Assembly: GCF_002891435.1 (NCBI RefSeq)
Contig: NZ_POUC01000034.1
Span: 1 to 33,938, forward strand
Direction of reading: 5' to 3'
DNA: 33,938 bases
From: Streptomyces cahuitamycinicus
GTDB taxonomy: Bacteria > Actinomycetota > Actinomycetes > Streptomycetales > Streptomycetaceae
Below are positions 8,724 through 17,737 of this stretch, one piece after another (the stretch's first letter is position 1; the number at the start of each line of letters is the position of its first letter). The position numbers were made by a program, and so were the translations under genes. The notes beneath the pieces were generated by a model. The model had not been told where the DNA came from. It made no database searches and saw only the letters and a program-made list of their open reading frames with translations.

Positions 8724-9270
8724 CCCGACCCCGAAACCGGCCACCGCACCACCACACTCACCACCGCCGACGGGCACGCGACCGCCACGTGTTCGGCCCC
8801 GGCTGCCGCCTCCTGGCCACCACCGACCCGCTCGGCCACACCACCCGCTTCACCTACGACGCACGCGGCAACCTCCTTACCCGCACCGACCCACTCGGTC
8901 GCACCACCCTCTACTCCTACGATGAGGACGGCTGGCTCATCGCGGTCACTCGGCCCGACGGCACCGGATCGCGCATCGTGCGCGGCCCGCTTGGACTGCC
9001 GGTGGAGTTCCACGAGCCGGACGGCACCCGCCGCACACAGGACTTCGACGAGCGCGGCAATCGGATCAGAATCACCGACGCGGCTGGCCACGTCACCTGC
9101 TACGCCTACGACGACGCCGGCCGCATCATCTCCGTCACCGACCCCCTCGGCGCCACGACCCAGGTGGTCTGCGACGCCGCCGGCCTGCCGGTGGAGGTCA
9201 CCGACCCGGCCGGCGGCACCGCTCGCTGGGACGCGATGCTCTCGGCAGACTCGTCAGCACCGTCGACCCT
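8724..9270 (+). pseudogene. RHS/YD-repeat protein, decayed 5' portion
   Basis: Remnant of a large polymorphic-toxin delivery protein. From about 8724 one frame gives DPETGHRTTTLTTADGHAT. Near 8787 it must shift frame to continue as VFGPGCRLLATTDPLGHTT, followed by canonical YD units (TRFTYDARGNLLTRTDPLG, YAYDDAGRIISVTDPLGA). Near 9232-9240 a second shift is needed, equivalent to an inserted ATGCT or one lost base, to reach the downstream core. The N-terminal half of a normal RHS protein (secretion or PAAR-like region, early repeats) is missing. With two breaks and no N-terminus this part cannot make a working protein. Sequencing error could explain single breaks but not the missing N-terminus. 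Confidence 0.75.
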
Positions 9271-11016
9271 GTGGGCAGGGTCACCAGTCTCACCTGGAAC
9301 GCCGACGGGCAACTCGCCCGCCGAACGGCCGCGGACGGCGCCACCGAGTCATGGACCTACGACGGTGAGGGCAACTGCCTGACCCACACCTCCCCGGCTG
9401 GAGGAGCGACCCGGTTCGAGTACACCCACTTCGACCTACTCGCCGCCCGCACCGGGCCGGACGGCGCCCGCTACGCGTTCGAGTACGACACCGCCCTACG
9501 CCTCACCCGTGTCACCAACCCACAAGGTCTGGGCTGGAGCTACCGCTACGACGCGGCCGGCCGTCTGGTCTCGGAAACCGACTTCGACGAGCGCACCATC
9601 GACTACCGCCTCGACGCGGTAGGGCAGTTGACCACGCGGATCGACCCGCTCGGTGACTTCATCTCCTTCACTCACGACGAGCTGGGCCGTGTCACCTGCA
9701 AGGATGCCTCCGGACGGACGACCAGCTACGCGTACGACCCGGCCGGGCGCCTCCTGCGGGCTTCCGGCCCGGACGGCGAGCTGATCCGGCAGTACGACCG
9801 ACGCGGCCTGATCAAGACGGAACTCATCGACGGCCGCGCCACCATCTTTCGCTACAACGCCGTGGGCCGTCGCGTAGGACGTGTCACCCCCACCGGCCAT
9901 GTCACCACCTACACCCATGACAAGGCAGGCCGCCCCCGCCTCCTGACCACTGGTGGTCAGGAGGTCACCTTCGTCCATGACGTGGCAGGCCGTGAACTGT
10001 CCCGCGTCTTCGGCTCCCTCACCGTCACCTCGGCCTGGGACGAAGCCGGGCGTCTGTCCGCCGAGCATCTGATGACCGACGGACGCGAGCTCAACAGCCG
10101 CACCTACACCTACCGCGCCGACGGTCACCTCTCCGTGGTCTCCGACCGGTTGTCGGGCACCCGCACCTTCGGCCTCGACCCGGTCGGCCGTGTCACCGCC
10201 GTGACCGCCGACGACTGGAGCGAACGGTACGCCTACGACGCGTGCGGCAATCAGGTCTCCGCCTCCTGGCCTGCCTCCCATCCAGGCCAGGAAGCCACCG
10301 GAGCCCGGACGTACCACGGCACTTCCCTCACCCGCGCCGGAGGTGTGCGCTACGAACACGACGCCCAAGGCCGCGTCACCCTGCGCCAGAGGACCCGCCT
10401 CTCCCGCAAACCCGACACCTGGCGCTACGAGTGGGACGCCGAGGACCGCCTCACCTTCGTCATCACTCCCGACGGCACCCGCTGGCGCTATCGCTACGAC
10501 CCACTGGGTCGCCGCACCGCCAAGCAACGCCTGGCTTCCGACGGCGAGACGGTCGTCGAGGAGGTCCGCTTCACCTGGGACGGCACCACCGTGTGCGAGC
10601 AAATCACGGCGTCGCAGGACATTGCCCATCACGTGGCGCTCACCTGGGACCATCGCGGCCTGACCCCAATGGCCCAAACCGAACGGATCCTCACCGCGGA
10701 TGCCCGCCAGGAGGAGATCGACCGGCGGTTCTTCGCCATCGTCACCGACCTTGTCGGTGCCCCCACCGAACTTGTCAACGAGTCCGGCGACATCGCCTGG
10801 CGCACCCGCAGCACGCTCTGGGGCACCACGGCCTGGTCCCGGGACCGCAGCACCTACACTCCCCTGCGCTTCCCCGGTCAGTACTACGACCCCGAAACCG
10901 GCCTCCACTACAACTACTTTCGCCACTACGACCCTGCGACCGGCCGCTACACGGCTCCGGACCCCCTCGGCCTCACACCCGCGCCCAATCCGGTCACCTT
11001 CGCGAGTTCGGTGTAG
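9271..11016 (+). pseudogene. RHS core fragment, YD repeats and conserved core end
   Basis: A 581-codon open frame continues the RHS beta-cage with many YD repeats (YAYDPAGRLLRASGPDG, YRYDAAGRLVSETD, YAYDACGNQVS). It ends in the hyperconserved core terminus RFPGQYYDPETGLHYNYFRHYDPATGRYTAPDPLGL, where RHS proteins normally autocleave before the variable toxin. Only 12 more residues (TPAPNPVTFASSV) precede a TAG at 11014-11016, so the toxin is not in this frame. The nominal GTG at 9271 lies inside a repeat and is probably not a real start. It is a relic of a shell-forming toxin carrier truncated at both ends. Confidence 0.8.
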
Positions 11017-11042
11017 AGGCTCAGGGCGCGGGCCCTCAACGC

Positions 11043-11273
11043 ATGGGACCGTCCATCCCCAAGCCATTCGAGAACAGCGGAAAGGGCGACGCCTACAAAC
11101 TCCCCGAATTCGACAGCCAGGGAAACAATATCCGCTATACGGAATGGGGCACGGTACAGTCGATCGACAACCCGAAGTGGGGCGGTGAGAGGGTCGTGAC
11201 CGGATCGGACGGATCGGCGTACTACACTCCGACGCATTATCAGACATATATCGTGATGGAGACCGGCCGATGA
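11043..11273 (+). CDS. Barnase/RNase T1-superfamily toxin domain, orphaned from RHS core
   Basis: Small guanyl-type ribonuclease domain (Pfam Ribonuclease family), 76 aa if read from the ATG at 11043. After PKPFENSGKGDAYKLPEFD it reads GNNIRYTEWGTV, then GGERVVTGSDGSAYYT and THYQTY. By comparison with barnase, the Glu of YTEW is the general base (E73), the Arg of GGERV the phosphate-binding R83, and the His of THYQT the general acid (H102). All are present, so the domain looks catalytically intact. It sits in a different frame from the RHS core that ends 26 bp upstream, and no convincing ribosome site precedes the ATG. Its stop overlaps the start of the barstar gene by 4 bp. It would act on RNA, in a rival cell if delivered. 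Whether it is still expressed is unknown. Confidence 0.75.
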   Translation: MGPSIPKPFENSGKGDAYKLPEFDSQGNNIRYTEWGTVQSIDNPKWGGERVVTGSDGSAYYTPTHYQTYIVMETGR

Positions 11274-11734
11274 TCAACGCCACCTGGTGGGAACGGATCG
11301 AAGAAGAAGTTTGTGTCGTCCCGACCGACTCCTCCCTCTCCGTTGCACGCGCCCTGCCTCCCACCGGACTGATCTACTCGGCCCGGATGCGAGGACAGGA
11401 AATGCGCGACGCCGACGGGGTGTTCACTCAGTTCTACGAGGCACTGCGCCTCCCGGACTACTTCGGCTGGAACTGGAACGCACTACGGGACTGCCTGACC
11501 GATCTGCACTGGATCAGCGCAAAGCATTTCCTCCTTACCATCGATGACGCCAACGCCGCGCTTTCCAGGAGCGTCGAGGAACGTGAAATCCTCTTCCGTG
11601 CCCTGAACGACGCCGTTAAGTTCTGGGCGGGAAAGCCCGAGCTTCCGGGCCAGGAGAAGACCACCTTTCAGGCCGTACTGCTGTGCCCGCCCGATGCCCA
11701 AGAGGGACTACTCCACGAAATCAGGAACTACTGA
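11270..11734 (+). CDS. Barstar-family ribonuclease inhibitor (immunity protein)
   Basis: Cytoplasmic immunity protein, 154 aa, expected to bind and block the ribonuclease encoded directly upstream; the 4-bp ATGA overlap couples the pair. The barstar signature LPDYFGWNWNALRDCLTDL is at about 61-79. The position equal to barstar D35 is Asn70 here, while D39 is retained as D74; Asn at the first site also occurs in streptomycete relatives. GGAG lies eight bases before the ATG. Length exceeds classical barstar (~90 aa) because of an N-terminal extension and the tail from about residue 125. Codons 90-132 are duplicated downstream at 11918-12046. Confidence 0.9.
   Translation: MINATWWERIEEEVCVVPTDSSLSVARALPPTGLIYSARMRGQEMRDADGVFTQFYEALRLPDYFGWNWNALRDCLTDLHWISAKHFLLTIDDANAALSRSVEEREILFRALNDAVKFWAGKPELPGQEKTTFQAVLLCPPDAQEGLLHEIRNY
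11537..11665 (+). repeat. 129-bp direct repeat, copy 1 (inside barstar gene)
   Basis: It begins ACCATCGATGACGCC, ends GGAGAAGACCACC and encodes barstar residues 90-132. It differs from copy 2 at 11918-12046 at about six positions (~95% identity), with no gaps. Confidence 0.9.
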
Positions 11735-11742
11735 GGTCTGCT

Positions 11743-11890
11743 TCACGTCTTTCGTTTCAGACGGTAGCTGTTGGCTTCGATCGCCGATGCCGGCAAATGG
11801 CACAACGGGCCCTCACCTCGCAACTCGTCGGTGATCACCACGACTTTGTACCGCGCCGATCGATACGCGATCGCCTCCTGTTTCGACAGC
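11743..11890 (-). pseudogene. Unidentified C-terminal gene fragment between barstar repeats
   Basis: On the minus strand, a stretch of about 48 codons ending in a TGA at 11743-11745 has strong G/C third-position bias. It reads SKQEAIAYRSARYKVVVI, then TDELRGEGPLCHLPASAIEANSYRLKRKT. It has no start of its own; upstream the frame merges into the antisense of the barstar repeat. The tail resembles the end of some enzyme or transposon-encoded protein, but I cannot assign a family. It is probably a fragment brought in during cassette rearrangement. Confidence 0.35.
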
Positions 11891-11917
11891 AGGCAGGACG
11901 GTCTGCCATGGTGCATG

Positions 11918-12046
11918 ACCATCGATGACGCCGACGCCGCCCTTTCCGGGAGCGTCGAAGAACGTGAAACCCTCTTCCGTGCCCTGAACGACACCGTTAA
12001 GTTCTGGGCGGGAAAGCCCGAGCTTCCGGGCCAGGAGAAGACCACC
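11918..12046 (+). pseudogene. Duplicated barstar C-terminal fragment (direct repeat copy 2)
   Basis: Second copy of the 129-bp repeat, encoding TIDDADAALSGSVEERETLF and onward to PGQEKTT. It lies in a short frame opening at 11771 whose first ~49 codons bear no barstar similarity and lack the essential YFGWNWNAL helix, so no inhibitor is made. Differences from copy 1 include silent changes and conservative replacements, suggesting descent from a related rather than freshly copied barstar gene. It leads directly into the gene at 12051. Confidence 0.8.
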
Positions 12047-12050
12047 GATC

Positions 12051-12488
12051 ATGAACGACTGGCAGGCACCGGAGTGGCTGGACACCCTCGGGCGCTGCGG
12101 ACTTGAGGTGACGGGGACTGCGGCACCTGACGGCCCACCCGTGAACGCCGCCATCTATGCGGTCAGCGGATTCGAGGTGGAGCCGGTCGCCGCAATCCTC
12201 GCCTCCACCCCCGACGCCGCCGAAGGACTGGACGAGGCGTGGCATCGCCATGCTGCGCAGGCTTCCCTCTACGGGGAGGACGGAGAGTTCCTCATCCTCC
12301 CACCCGTACCTGGCGGGAGCCAGGTCGGCTGGGTGCGTGTAGAAGACCCGGTCGGCAAGAACCTCCCGTCCCGAATCTGCGCGGCGACGGGTTCACCCGA
12401 GTTCATCGCCGTTTCAGTTGACGGCCGCCACCTGTGTGCCGCCTCGGTCGAAGAATCCGACTACTGGGTCGTAGTGCACGAATTCTGA
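12051..12488 (+). CDS. Hypothetical protein, candidate immunity protein
   Basis: Acidic soluble protein, 145 aa, of no family I recognise. There is no signal peptide or membrane segment. The sequence alternates short predicted strands and helices: AAIYAVSGFEVEPVAAIL, an acidic central helix SLYGEDGEFLILPPVPGG, and a C-terminal SRICAATGSPEFIAVSVDGR followed by SDYWVVVHEF. The ATG at 12051 follows the duplicated barstar tail by 4 bp, and AGGAG at 12033-12037, inside that repeat, is the only ribosome site, at a long spacing of 13. Small acidic proteins after barstar in toxin arrays are often orphan immunity proteins, and that is my inference here. Confidence 0.6.
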   Translation: MNDWQAPEWLDTLGRCGLEVTGTAAPDGPPVNAAIYAVSGFEVEPVAAILASTPDAAEGLDEAWHRHAAQASLYGEDGEFLILPPVPGGSQVGWVRVEDPVGKNLPSRICAATGSPEFIAVSVDGRHLCAASVEESDYWVVVHEF

Positions 12489-13737
12489 GGTCCGATGAGC
12501 TTCACGAACCCCCTTTCCCGGCCGGTTTGAGTTCAGTCGATCATCCCCGCCAGTAGGCACTGACGACGGGATAGAGGAAGACCGGCGCAAACGGGACCGC
12601 ACCGAACGAGTCGATCACCGAACACACCCGGCGGAAGCGCACGGGTTGTCGGGGGCCACGGTCACCCACGACGAGACGGTGTGCGCGTTCGAGAACGCGC
12701 TGCCTCACGGTAGGCGACCACGCCCCGCCCGGGTACCGATTCGTCGGCTGGACTGTGCGGTACGTGCCGCGCCCTCCGGCTCCGCCGTGGTGCTGGGTGC
12801 CCGGAGCGACGTGGCCGGTGACCGACTCGGAGACGATCCCCGAGCGGCGTGGCACCCCTCGCCGTCGGGACCCCGAAAGGTCATTACTGGCGTCCCGGGG
12901 CCTCAGCCCTGATCCCATGGGCCTACCCGAGCGGGTTCAGGGCCTGTTACGGCATCTGAATGCTGGCCTGAGCAGCGGCCGTCGCCCAGCCGTCCGCCAG
13001 CACGGCCGTGACCCAGGTCGTGAACTGCCCCGCAACCGGTCGGCTCTGGGTTCGACGACGTCACTTCGTCATGGAACTGCTGGGCGACGCACTGTAGTTC
13101 CACGCGGTCCGCGTCGGGCTTGCCCAGGAAGTGGCACCGGCGGCGTCCGAACAGGCCGCGGTTCTTCCTCGCCTTCCGCCTCGGCCGCGTCGCACGCGGC
13201 CGCCTCTTCGGCCCTCACAGGTCGCCTCCCTCGCTGCGCCACGAGGGTTGCCAGAGCGACTGCCAGCGGTCGTCCGTGAACTTGTTCCAGCAGCGCGTGC
13301 ACACCGGCCGCTGCGCCGCAGCTCCGGGAAAGCCGCGTTTCGTTTGCAGCAGGTGTGCTCTGGCGCCCGCTTCCGGAAGGCTTCGCCGAAGCCCGTACTG
13401 GCGTGAAGCGGACCGCTCACATGGGTGACGCCTCTCCCTCGACAGCCCTGCTCGTATGTGTGCCGGACAGTCGGCAGTTGTCACCGCGCGGAAGACAGTG
13501 GGGCTTACTCACGAGATCAGCCGATGCCTCTCCGCCCCGCACGCGGGTGTTGCGCCCCGCATGCTCCCTTTGACCCCGGTTCACTCCATCCGGGCCAACC
13601 AGACCGTTTCACTGTCCATCGGTTCCCTCCCTCTTTCAGGATCGGTCTACGACAGGCACGACCGGTGGCATCCCTTTGTTCCGCTTTGTGATGCCTGCCG
13701 CACGGGCGAAGCGACGGACAGGAGAAGGGGGATCGGA
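12489..13737. other. 1.25-kb degenerate region between toxin locus and urease operon
   Basis: No confident gene is present. Several short frames show protein-like pieces on the minus strand. One is RVCSVIDSFGAVPFAPVFLY ending at 12541. Another, ending at 13215, includes PVCTRCWNKFTDDRW, which has a CxxC knuckle and resembles small zinc-ribbon proteins of actinobacteria. None has a proper start, continuous coding bias or partner motifs, so I read them as relics. The last ~300 bp (13430-13737) must hold the urease promoter; I could not identify a binding site there with confidence. Confidence 0.4.
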
Positions 13738-14400
13738 GTGCATCTGACTCCGCATGAGCAGGAACGTCTGTTGATCCACGTGGCGGCCGATGTCGCCCAG
13801 CGGCGGCGTGAACGCGGTCTGCTGTTGAACTATCCCGAGGTCATGGCGCTGTTGACGGCGCACGTCTATGAGGAGGCACGGGCCGGGGCAACGGTTGATG
13901 CGGTGATGGAATCCGGGCGCCATGTGCTGCAGCGCAGCGAGGTCATGGACGGCGTGCCGGAGATGATCGACAACGTCCAGGTCGAGGCGACGTTCCCGGA
14001 CGGCACGAAGCTGGTGACCATCCACGATCCGTTCGATGAGGCGTCCACCAAGGTGGACATTCATCCCGGCAAGCCGGAACTGCTGCCGGACGAGGACGAA
14101 CACCGGGTGGTCTTCAACGAAGGCGCGACGCCCGTGCCGCTGGTGGTGCGCAACCCCAAGGACCGTCCGATCCAGGTGGGCTCCCACTTTCACTTCGCCG
14201 AGGCCAACGAGGGACTCAAGTTCCGCCGTGAGGCCGCCCACGGAATGCGGCTGCACATCCCTTCCGGTACATCCGAACGGTTCGAGCCCGGCGACAAGCG
14301 CACCGTGATGCTGGTGCCGATCGCCGGTGAGCGGATCGTCCACGGGCTGCAGGCCGACAAGAGCGAAGAGGAGAAGCACCTCGATGCCGGACAGGACTGA
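13738..14400 (+). CDS. ureAB: Urease gamma-beta fusion subunit
   Basis: Structural urease subunit, 220 aa, joining the gamma chain (about 1-100) to the beta chain (about 110-215). The gamma part shows [34 protein letters not shown] and the closing [16 protein letters not shown] linker [16 protein letters not shown] leads to the beta signature [19 protein letters not shown] and [21 protein letters not shown]. The GTG start at 13738 follows GGAGAAGGGG by eight bases; the frame opens 5' at 13456 with no urease similarity. Fused gamma-beta chains are known from some actinobacteria and Helicobacter. The alpha gene overlaps its end by 17 bp. The product is a cytoplasmic enzyme complex hydrolysing urea to ammonia and CO2. 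Confidence 0.95.
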   Translation: MHLTPHEQERLLIHVAADVAQRRRERGLLLNYPEVMALLTAHVYEEARAGATVDAVMESGRHVLQRSEVMDGVPEMIDNVQVEATFPDGTKLVTIHDPFDEASTKVDIHPGKPELLPDEDEHRVVFNEGATPVPLVVRNPKDRPIQVGSHFHFAEANEGLKFRREAAHGMRLHIPSGTSERFEPGDKRTVMLVPIAGERIVHGLQADKSEEEKHLDAGQD

Positions 14401-16237
14401 GAAGAACAAGGCCAAGAAGGACAAGCCCTGGGAGCCACTGCTGCGTTCCCGCTACGCCGACCTGTACGGGCCTACCGCCGGCGACCGGGTCCGGCTCGCC
14501 GACACCAATCTCGTCCTGCGCATCGACGCCGACTGGTGCGGCGGCCCGGGGATCAGCGGGGATGAGATGGTCTTCGGCGGCGGCAAGGTGATCCGCGAGT
14601 CGATGGGCCAGTCGCACATCCCCCGCGACGACCCCCGCGAACCGGTGGACACCGTGATCACCGGCGCTCTGATCCTGGACCACTGGGGCGTGGTCAAGGC
14701 CGACGTCGGGCTGCGCGACGGCCGCATCCGGGCCATCGGCAAGGCGTACAACCCAGAGACCATGACGCCGCCGGCCAGCCGCGACCCGCGCGCGTCGGCC
14801 TTCGTCGTAGGGCCCGAGACAGAGGTGATCTCCGGCAAGGGCCGCATTCTGACCGCGGGCGGCGTGGATACCCATGTGCACTTCCTGTGCCCGGAGCAAA
14901 TCCACGAGGCGGTCGCCTCGGGGGTGACGACGCTGATCGGCGGGGGCACCGGGCCCGCCGAGGGCAGCACGGCCACGACCGTCACACCAGGCAAGTGGCA
15001 CATCCAGCGCATGTTCGAGGCGCTCGACGCCTTCCCGGTCAACATCGGCCTGCTTCCCAAGGGCAGCACCGTCTCCGAGAAGGCGCTGCACGACCAGGTC
15101 GCGGCCGGTGCCCTGGGCTTCAAGATCCACGAGGACTGGGGCGCGACGCCGGCCGTGATCGACGCGGCTCTGAACGTGTGCGAGGAGACCGGGGTCCAGG
15201 TCGCCCTGCACGCCGACTCCCTGAACGAGTCCGGCTTCGTGCACCACACCTTCGCCGCGACCAAGAAGGACCGCAGGACGAAGGACGCCAAGTACAGGAG
15301 CCTGCACATCTTCCACATCGAGGGCGCCGGCGGCGGCCACGCCCCCGACATGATCAGCCTCGCGAGCAAGCCGAACGTGCTGCCCGCGTCGACGAATCCC
15401 ACCCGGCCCTTCACGGTCAACACCGTCAAGGAGCACGTCGACATGATGATCGTGTGCCACCACCTCAACCCGGAGGTCGAGGCGGACATGAAGTTCGCCG
15501 ACTCCCGGATCCGGCCCTCCACCATGGCCGCCGAGGACCTGCTGCACGACATGGGCGCCATCTCGATGATGTCCTCCGACGCCCAGGCCATGGGCCGCAT
15601 CGGCGAGATGATCATGAGGACCTGGCAGACGGCGCACGTCATGAAGTCCCGCTACGGTCACCTGCGCGAGGACGACGCGCGCGCGGACAACTTCCGTGCC
15701 CGCCGCTACGTCGCCAAGTACACGATCAACCCTGCCATCACCCACGGCATCGACCACGAGGTCGGCTCCGTCGAGACCGGCAAACTCGCCGATCTGGTGC
15801 TGTGGGAACCGAAGTTCTTCGGCGTCAAGCCGCACATGGTCATCAAGGGCGGCCAGATCTCCTACGCCCAGATCGGCGACGCCAACGCCTCCATCCCCAC
15901 CCCGCAGCCCTACCTCCCGCGCCCCGTCTGGGGCTTCAAGGGCCGCGCTCCGGCGGCCAACTCCTTCAACTTCGTGGCCGAGGCAGCCCTGGACGGCGAA
16001 CTCTCCCGGATCGGGCTGCTCAAGCCCCTGCGCCCGATCCGCTCCACCCGGGAGGTCACCAAGGCCGACATGGTCCACAACAACGGCGTCCCGAAGATCG
16101 ACATCGACCCCGACACCTTCGACGTCACCATCGGCGGCGCCACCACGTCCGACGTCCGCACCACGGTCGACGGGCAGGAAGTCGGACGCAACTACGCCAC
16201 CGAACTGCCCCTGGCACAGCGGTACTTCCTCTTCTGA
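14384..16237 (+). CDS. ureC: Urease alpha (catalytic) subunit
   Basis: Dinickel hydrolase subunit, 617 aa. All active-site residues are found by comparison with Klebsiella urease: H164 and H166 (THVH), carbamylated K247 and H249 (FKIHEDWG), H276 (ALHAD), H311 ([13 protein letters not shown]), flap C358 and H359 (VCHH) and D399 (SSDAQAMGR). It is ~50 residues longer than the usual ~570 because of a lysine-rich N-terminus, an insert around 122-140 ([19 protein letters not shown]) and one around 294-305 ([12 protein letters not shown]). The ATG at 14384 has AGAGGAG before it and overlaps the end of ureAB. The next gene, ureF, follows after 96 bp containing two copies of TTCTGACCACCAC. Confidence 0.96.
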   Translation: MPDRTEKNKAKKDKPWEPLLRSRYADLYGPTAGDRVRLADTNLVLRIDADWCGGPGISGDEMVFGGGKVIRESMGQSHIPRDDPREPVDTVITGALILDHWGVVKADVGLRDGRIRAIGKAYNPETMTPPASRDPRASAFVVGPETEVISGKGRILTAGGVDTHVHFLCPEQIHEAVASGVTTLIGGGTGPAEGSTATTVTPGKWHIQRMFEALDAFPVNIGLLPKGSTVSEKALHDQVAAGALGFKIHEDWGATPAVIDAALNVCEETGVQVALHADSLNESGFVHHTFAATKKDRRTKDAKYRSLHIFHIEGAGGGHAPDMISLASKPNVLPASTNPTRPFTVNTVKEHVDMMIVCHHLNPEVEADMKFADSRIRPSTMAAEDLLHDMGAISMMSSDAQAMGRIGEMIMRTWQTAHVMKSRYGHLREDDARADNFRARRYVAKYTINPAITHGIDHEVGSVETGKLADLVLWEPKFFGVKPHMVIKGGQISYAQIGDANASIPTPQPYLPRPVWGFKGRAPAANSFNFVAEAALDGELSRIGLLKPLRPIRSTREVTKADMVHNNGVPKIDIDPDTFDVTIGGATTSDVRTTVDGQEVGRNYATELPLAQRYFLF

Positions 16238-16333
16238 CCACCACAGCTTCTGATTCTGACCACCACGGCCGGGGCCGGTCAGCCCGCGCGACCGATTCCG
16301 GCACCTCCTCGCGAAAGGCGGTCCCGCCGCCCC

Positions 16334-17008
16334 ATGAGCCGCACTGCCCTGCTCGTCCTGGCCGACGGCCGTTTCCCCGCCGGCGGGCACGCCCACTCCG
16401 GCGGAATGGAGGCCGCCGTCGCTTCCGGCCGGGTCCACGACACCGCGAGCCTGGAGGCGTTCTGCCGGGGCCGGCTGCATACCGCCGGACTGGTCGCCGC
16501 CGGCCTCGCCGCAGCCGCCGCCGACGGCTGCGATGCCCTCGCCCTGGACGAGGCCGCCGACACCCGCACCCCCGTACCGGCGCTGCGCCGCATTGCACGC
16601 CGTCTGGGCCGGCAACTGATGCGCGCGGCCCGGGCCACCTGGCCCAGCACCGACCTCGACCACCTCGCCCGACACCGGCCCCAGGGCGCCCACCAGCCGG
16701 TCGTGCTCGGCGTCACCGCCCGCGCCGCCGGACTCGCCCCGCTCGACGCCGCCCGGGCCGCCGCCTACGACAGCGTCGGCGGCCCGGCGACCGCCGCGGT
16801 ACGCCTGCTGAGCCTGGACCCGCTCGACGCCACCGCCGTCCTGGCACGGCTCGCCGGCGAACTCGACATCGTCGCGGACGCCGCGGACGCCGCGGCGCGC
16901 CGCGTCACCGCCGAGGGCGTCGGCGTCCTGCCCGCCGCCTCCGCTCCCCTGCTGGACATCACCAGCGAGCAGCACGCCGCCTGGACCGTCCGGCTCTTCG
17001 CCTCCTGA
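16334..17008 (+). CDS. ureF: Urease accessory protein UreF
   Basis: Cytoplasmic chaperone, 224 aa, which with UreD and UreG forms the complex that loads nickel into apo-urease. UreF family features include the N-terminal LLVLADGRFPAGGHAHSGGMEAAV, all-helical composition and the conserved HQPVVLGVTARAAGL block near residue 120. The end, SEQHAAWTVRLFAS, is typical. The ATG at 16334 has AAAGGCGG some 10 bases upstream. The spacing to ureG is 30 bp. Alanine-rich composition is normal for streptomycete UreF. Confidence 0.92.
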   Translation: MSRTALLVLADGRFPAGGHAHSGGMEAAVASGRVHDTASLEAFCRGRLHTAGLVAAGLAAAAADGCDALALDEAADTRTPVPALRRIARRLGRQLMRAARATWPSTDLDHLARHRPQGAHQPVVLGVTARAAGLAPLDAARAAAYDSVGGPATAAVRLLSLDPLDATAVLARLAGELDIVADAADAAARRVTAEGVGVLPAASAPLLDITSEQHAAWTVRLFAS

Positions 17009-17038
17009 CCAGCCCCGACCGACGCATGGAGCCTCCTC

Positions 17039-17737
17039 GTGCACCTCGACCACCCCGTGACGATGCCGCACCGCCACACCCACAGCGCCGAACCGCTGCT
17101 CGCTGACGGCGGCCGCCGCGCCCTGCGCATCGGCTTCGGCGGGCCCGTCGGCTCGGGCAAGACCGCGACGGTGGCCGCCCTGTGCCGCGCCCTGCGCGAC
17201 CGGCTGTCCATCGCCGTCGTCACCAACGACATCTACACCCAGGAGGACGCGGCCTTCCTGCGCCGTGAGGCCGTGCTGCCACCGGAGCGCATCACCGCCG
17301 TGGAGACCGGAGCCTGCCCGCACACCGCCATCCGCGACGACATCTCCGCCAACCTCGAAGCCGTCGAGCAGCTCGAACAGGACCTGGGCCCGCTCGACCT
17401 GATCCTCATCGAGTCCGGGGGAGACAACCTCACCGCGACCTTCTCCCGCGGGCTCGTCGACAGCCAGGTCTTCGTCATCGACGTGGCCAGCGGCGACGAC
17501 ATCCCCCGCAAGGGCGGCCCCGGCATCACCACCGCCGACCTCCTCGTGGTCAACAAGACCGACCTGGCACCGTACGTGGGAGCCGACCTGGACACCATGA
17601 GGGCCGACACCCGCAGGCAGCGGGGGGACCTGCCGTACGCCTTCACCAGCCTCACCACCCCCGACGGCATCCAATCAATCGCCGACTGGGTCACCAGCTG
17701 CCTCGCCGCCTGGCACACCACCGGATCCGCCCGGTGA
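17039..17737 (+). CDS. ureG: Urease accessory GTPase UreG
   Basis: SIMIBI-class GTPase, 232 aa, that drives nickel delivery to urease. The P-loop GPVGSGKT is at 35-42. [11 protein letters not shown] is at about 60-70, the nickel-binding Cys-Pro-His at 92-94 (ETGACPHTA), [15 protein letters not shown] near 135, and the base-specificity motif VNKTDLAP near 178. The N-terminus is histidine-rich (H2, H5, H11, H13, H15), which could hold metal in an operon without ureE (inference). A GTG start at 17039 has GGAG upstream; an in-frame ATG at 17063 is a less likely alternative. The stop overlaps the ureD start by 4 bp. Confidence 0.95.
   Translation: MHLDHPVTMPHRHTHSAEPLLADGGRRALRIGFGGPVGSGKTATVAALCRALRDRLSIAVVTNDIYTQEDAAFLRREAVLPPERITAVETGACPHTAIRDDISANLEAVEQLEQDLGPLDLILIESGGDNLTATFSRGLVDSQVFVIDVASGDDIPRKGGPGITTADLLVVNKTDLAPYVGADLDTMRADTRRQRGDLPYAFTSLTTPDGIQSIADWVTSCLAAWHTTGSAR

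Noticed and set aside
10950..11060. Programmed ribosomal frameshift joining RHS core to the ribonuclease
   Set aside because: No slippery heptamer or following pseudoknot is apparent at the junction, and the linker in the shifted frame does not resemble an RHS toxin linker. Decay or cassette exchange fits better.
14216..17674. Very long minus-strand open frame opposite the urease genes
   Set aside because: It is the antisense of ureC, ureF and ureG in a high-GC genome; composition is Gly/Val/Arg/Asp-rich low complexity with no domain.
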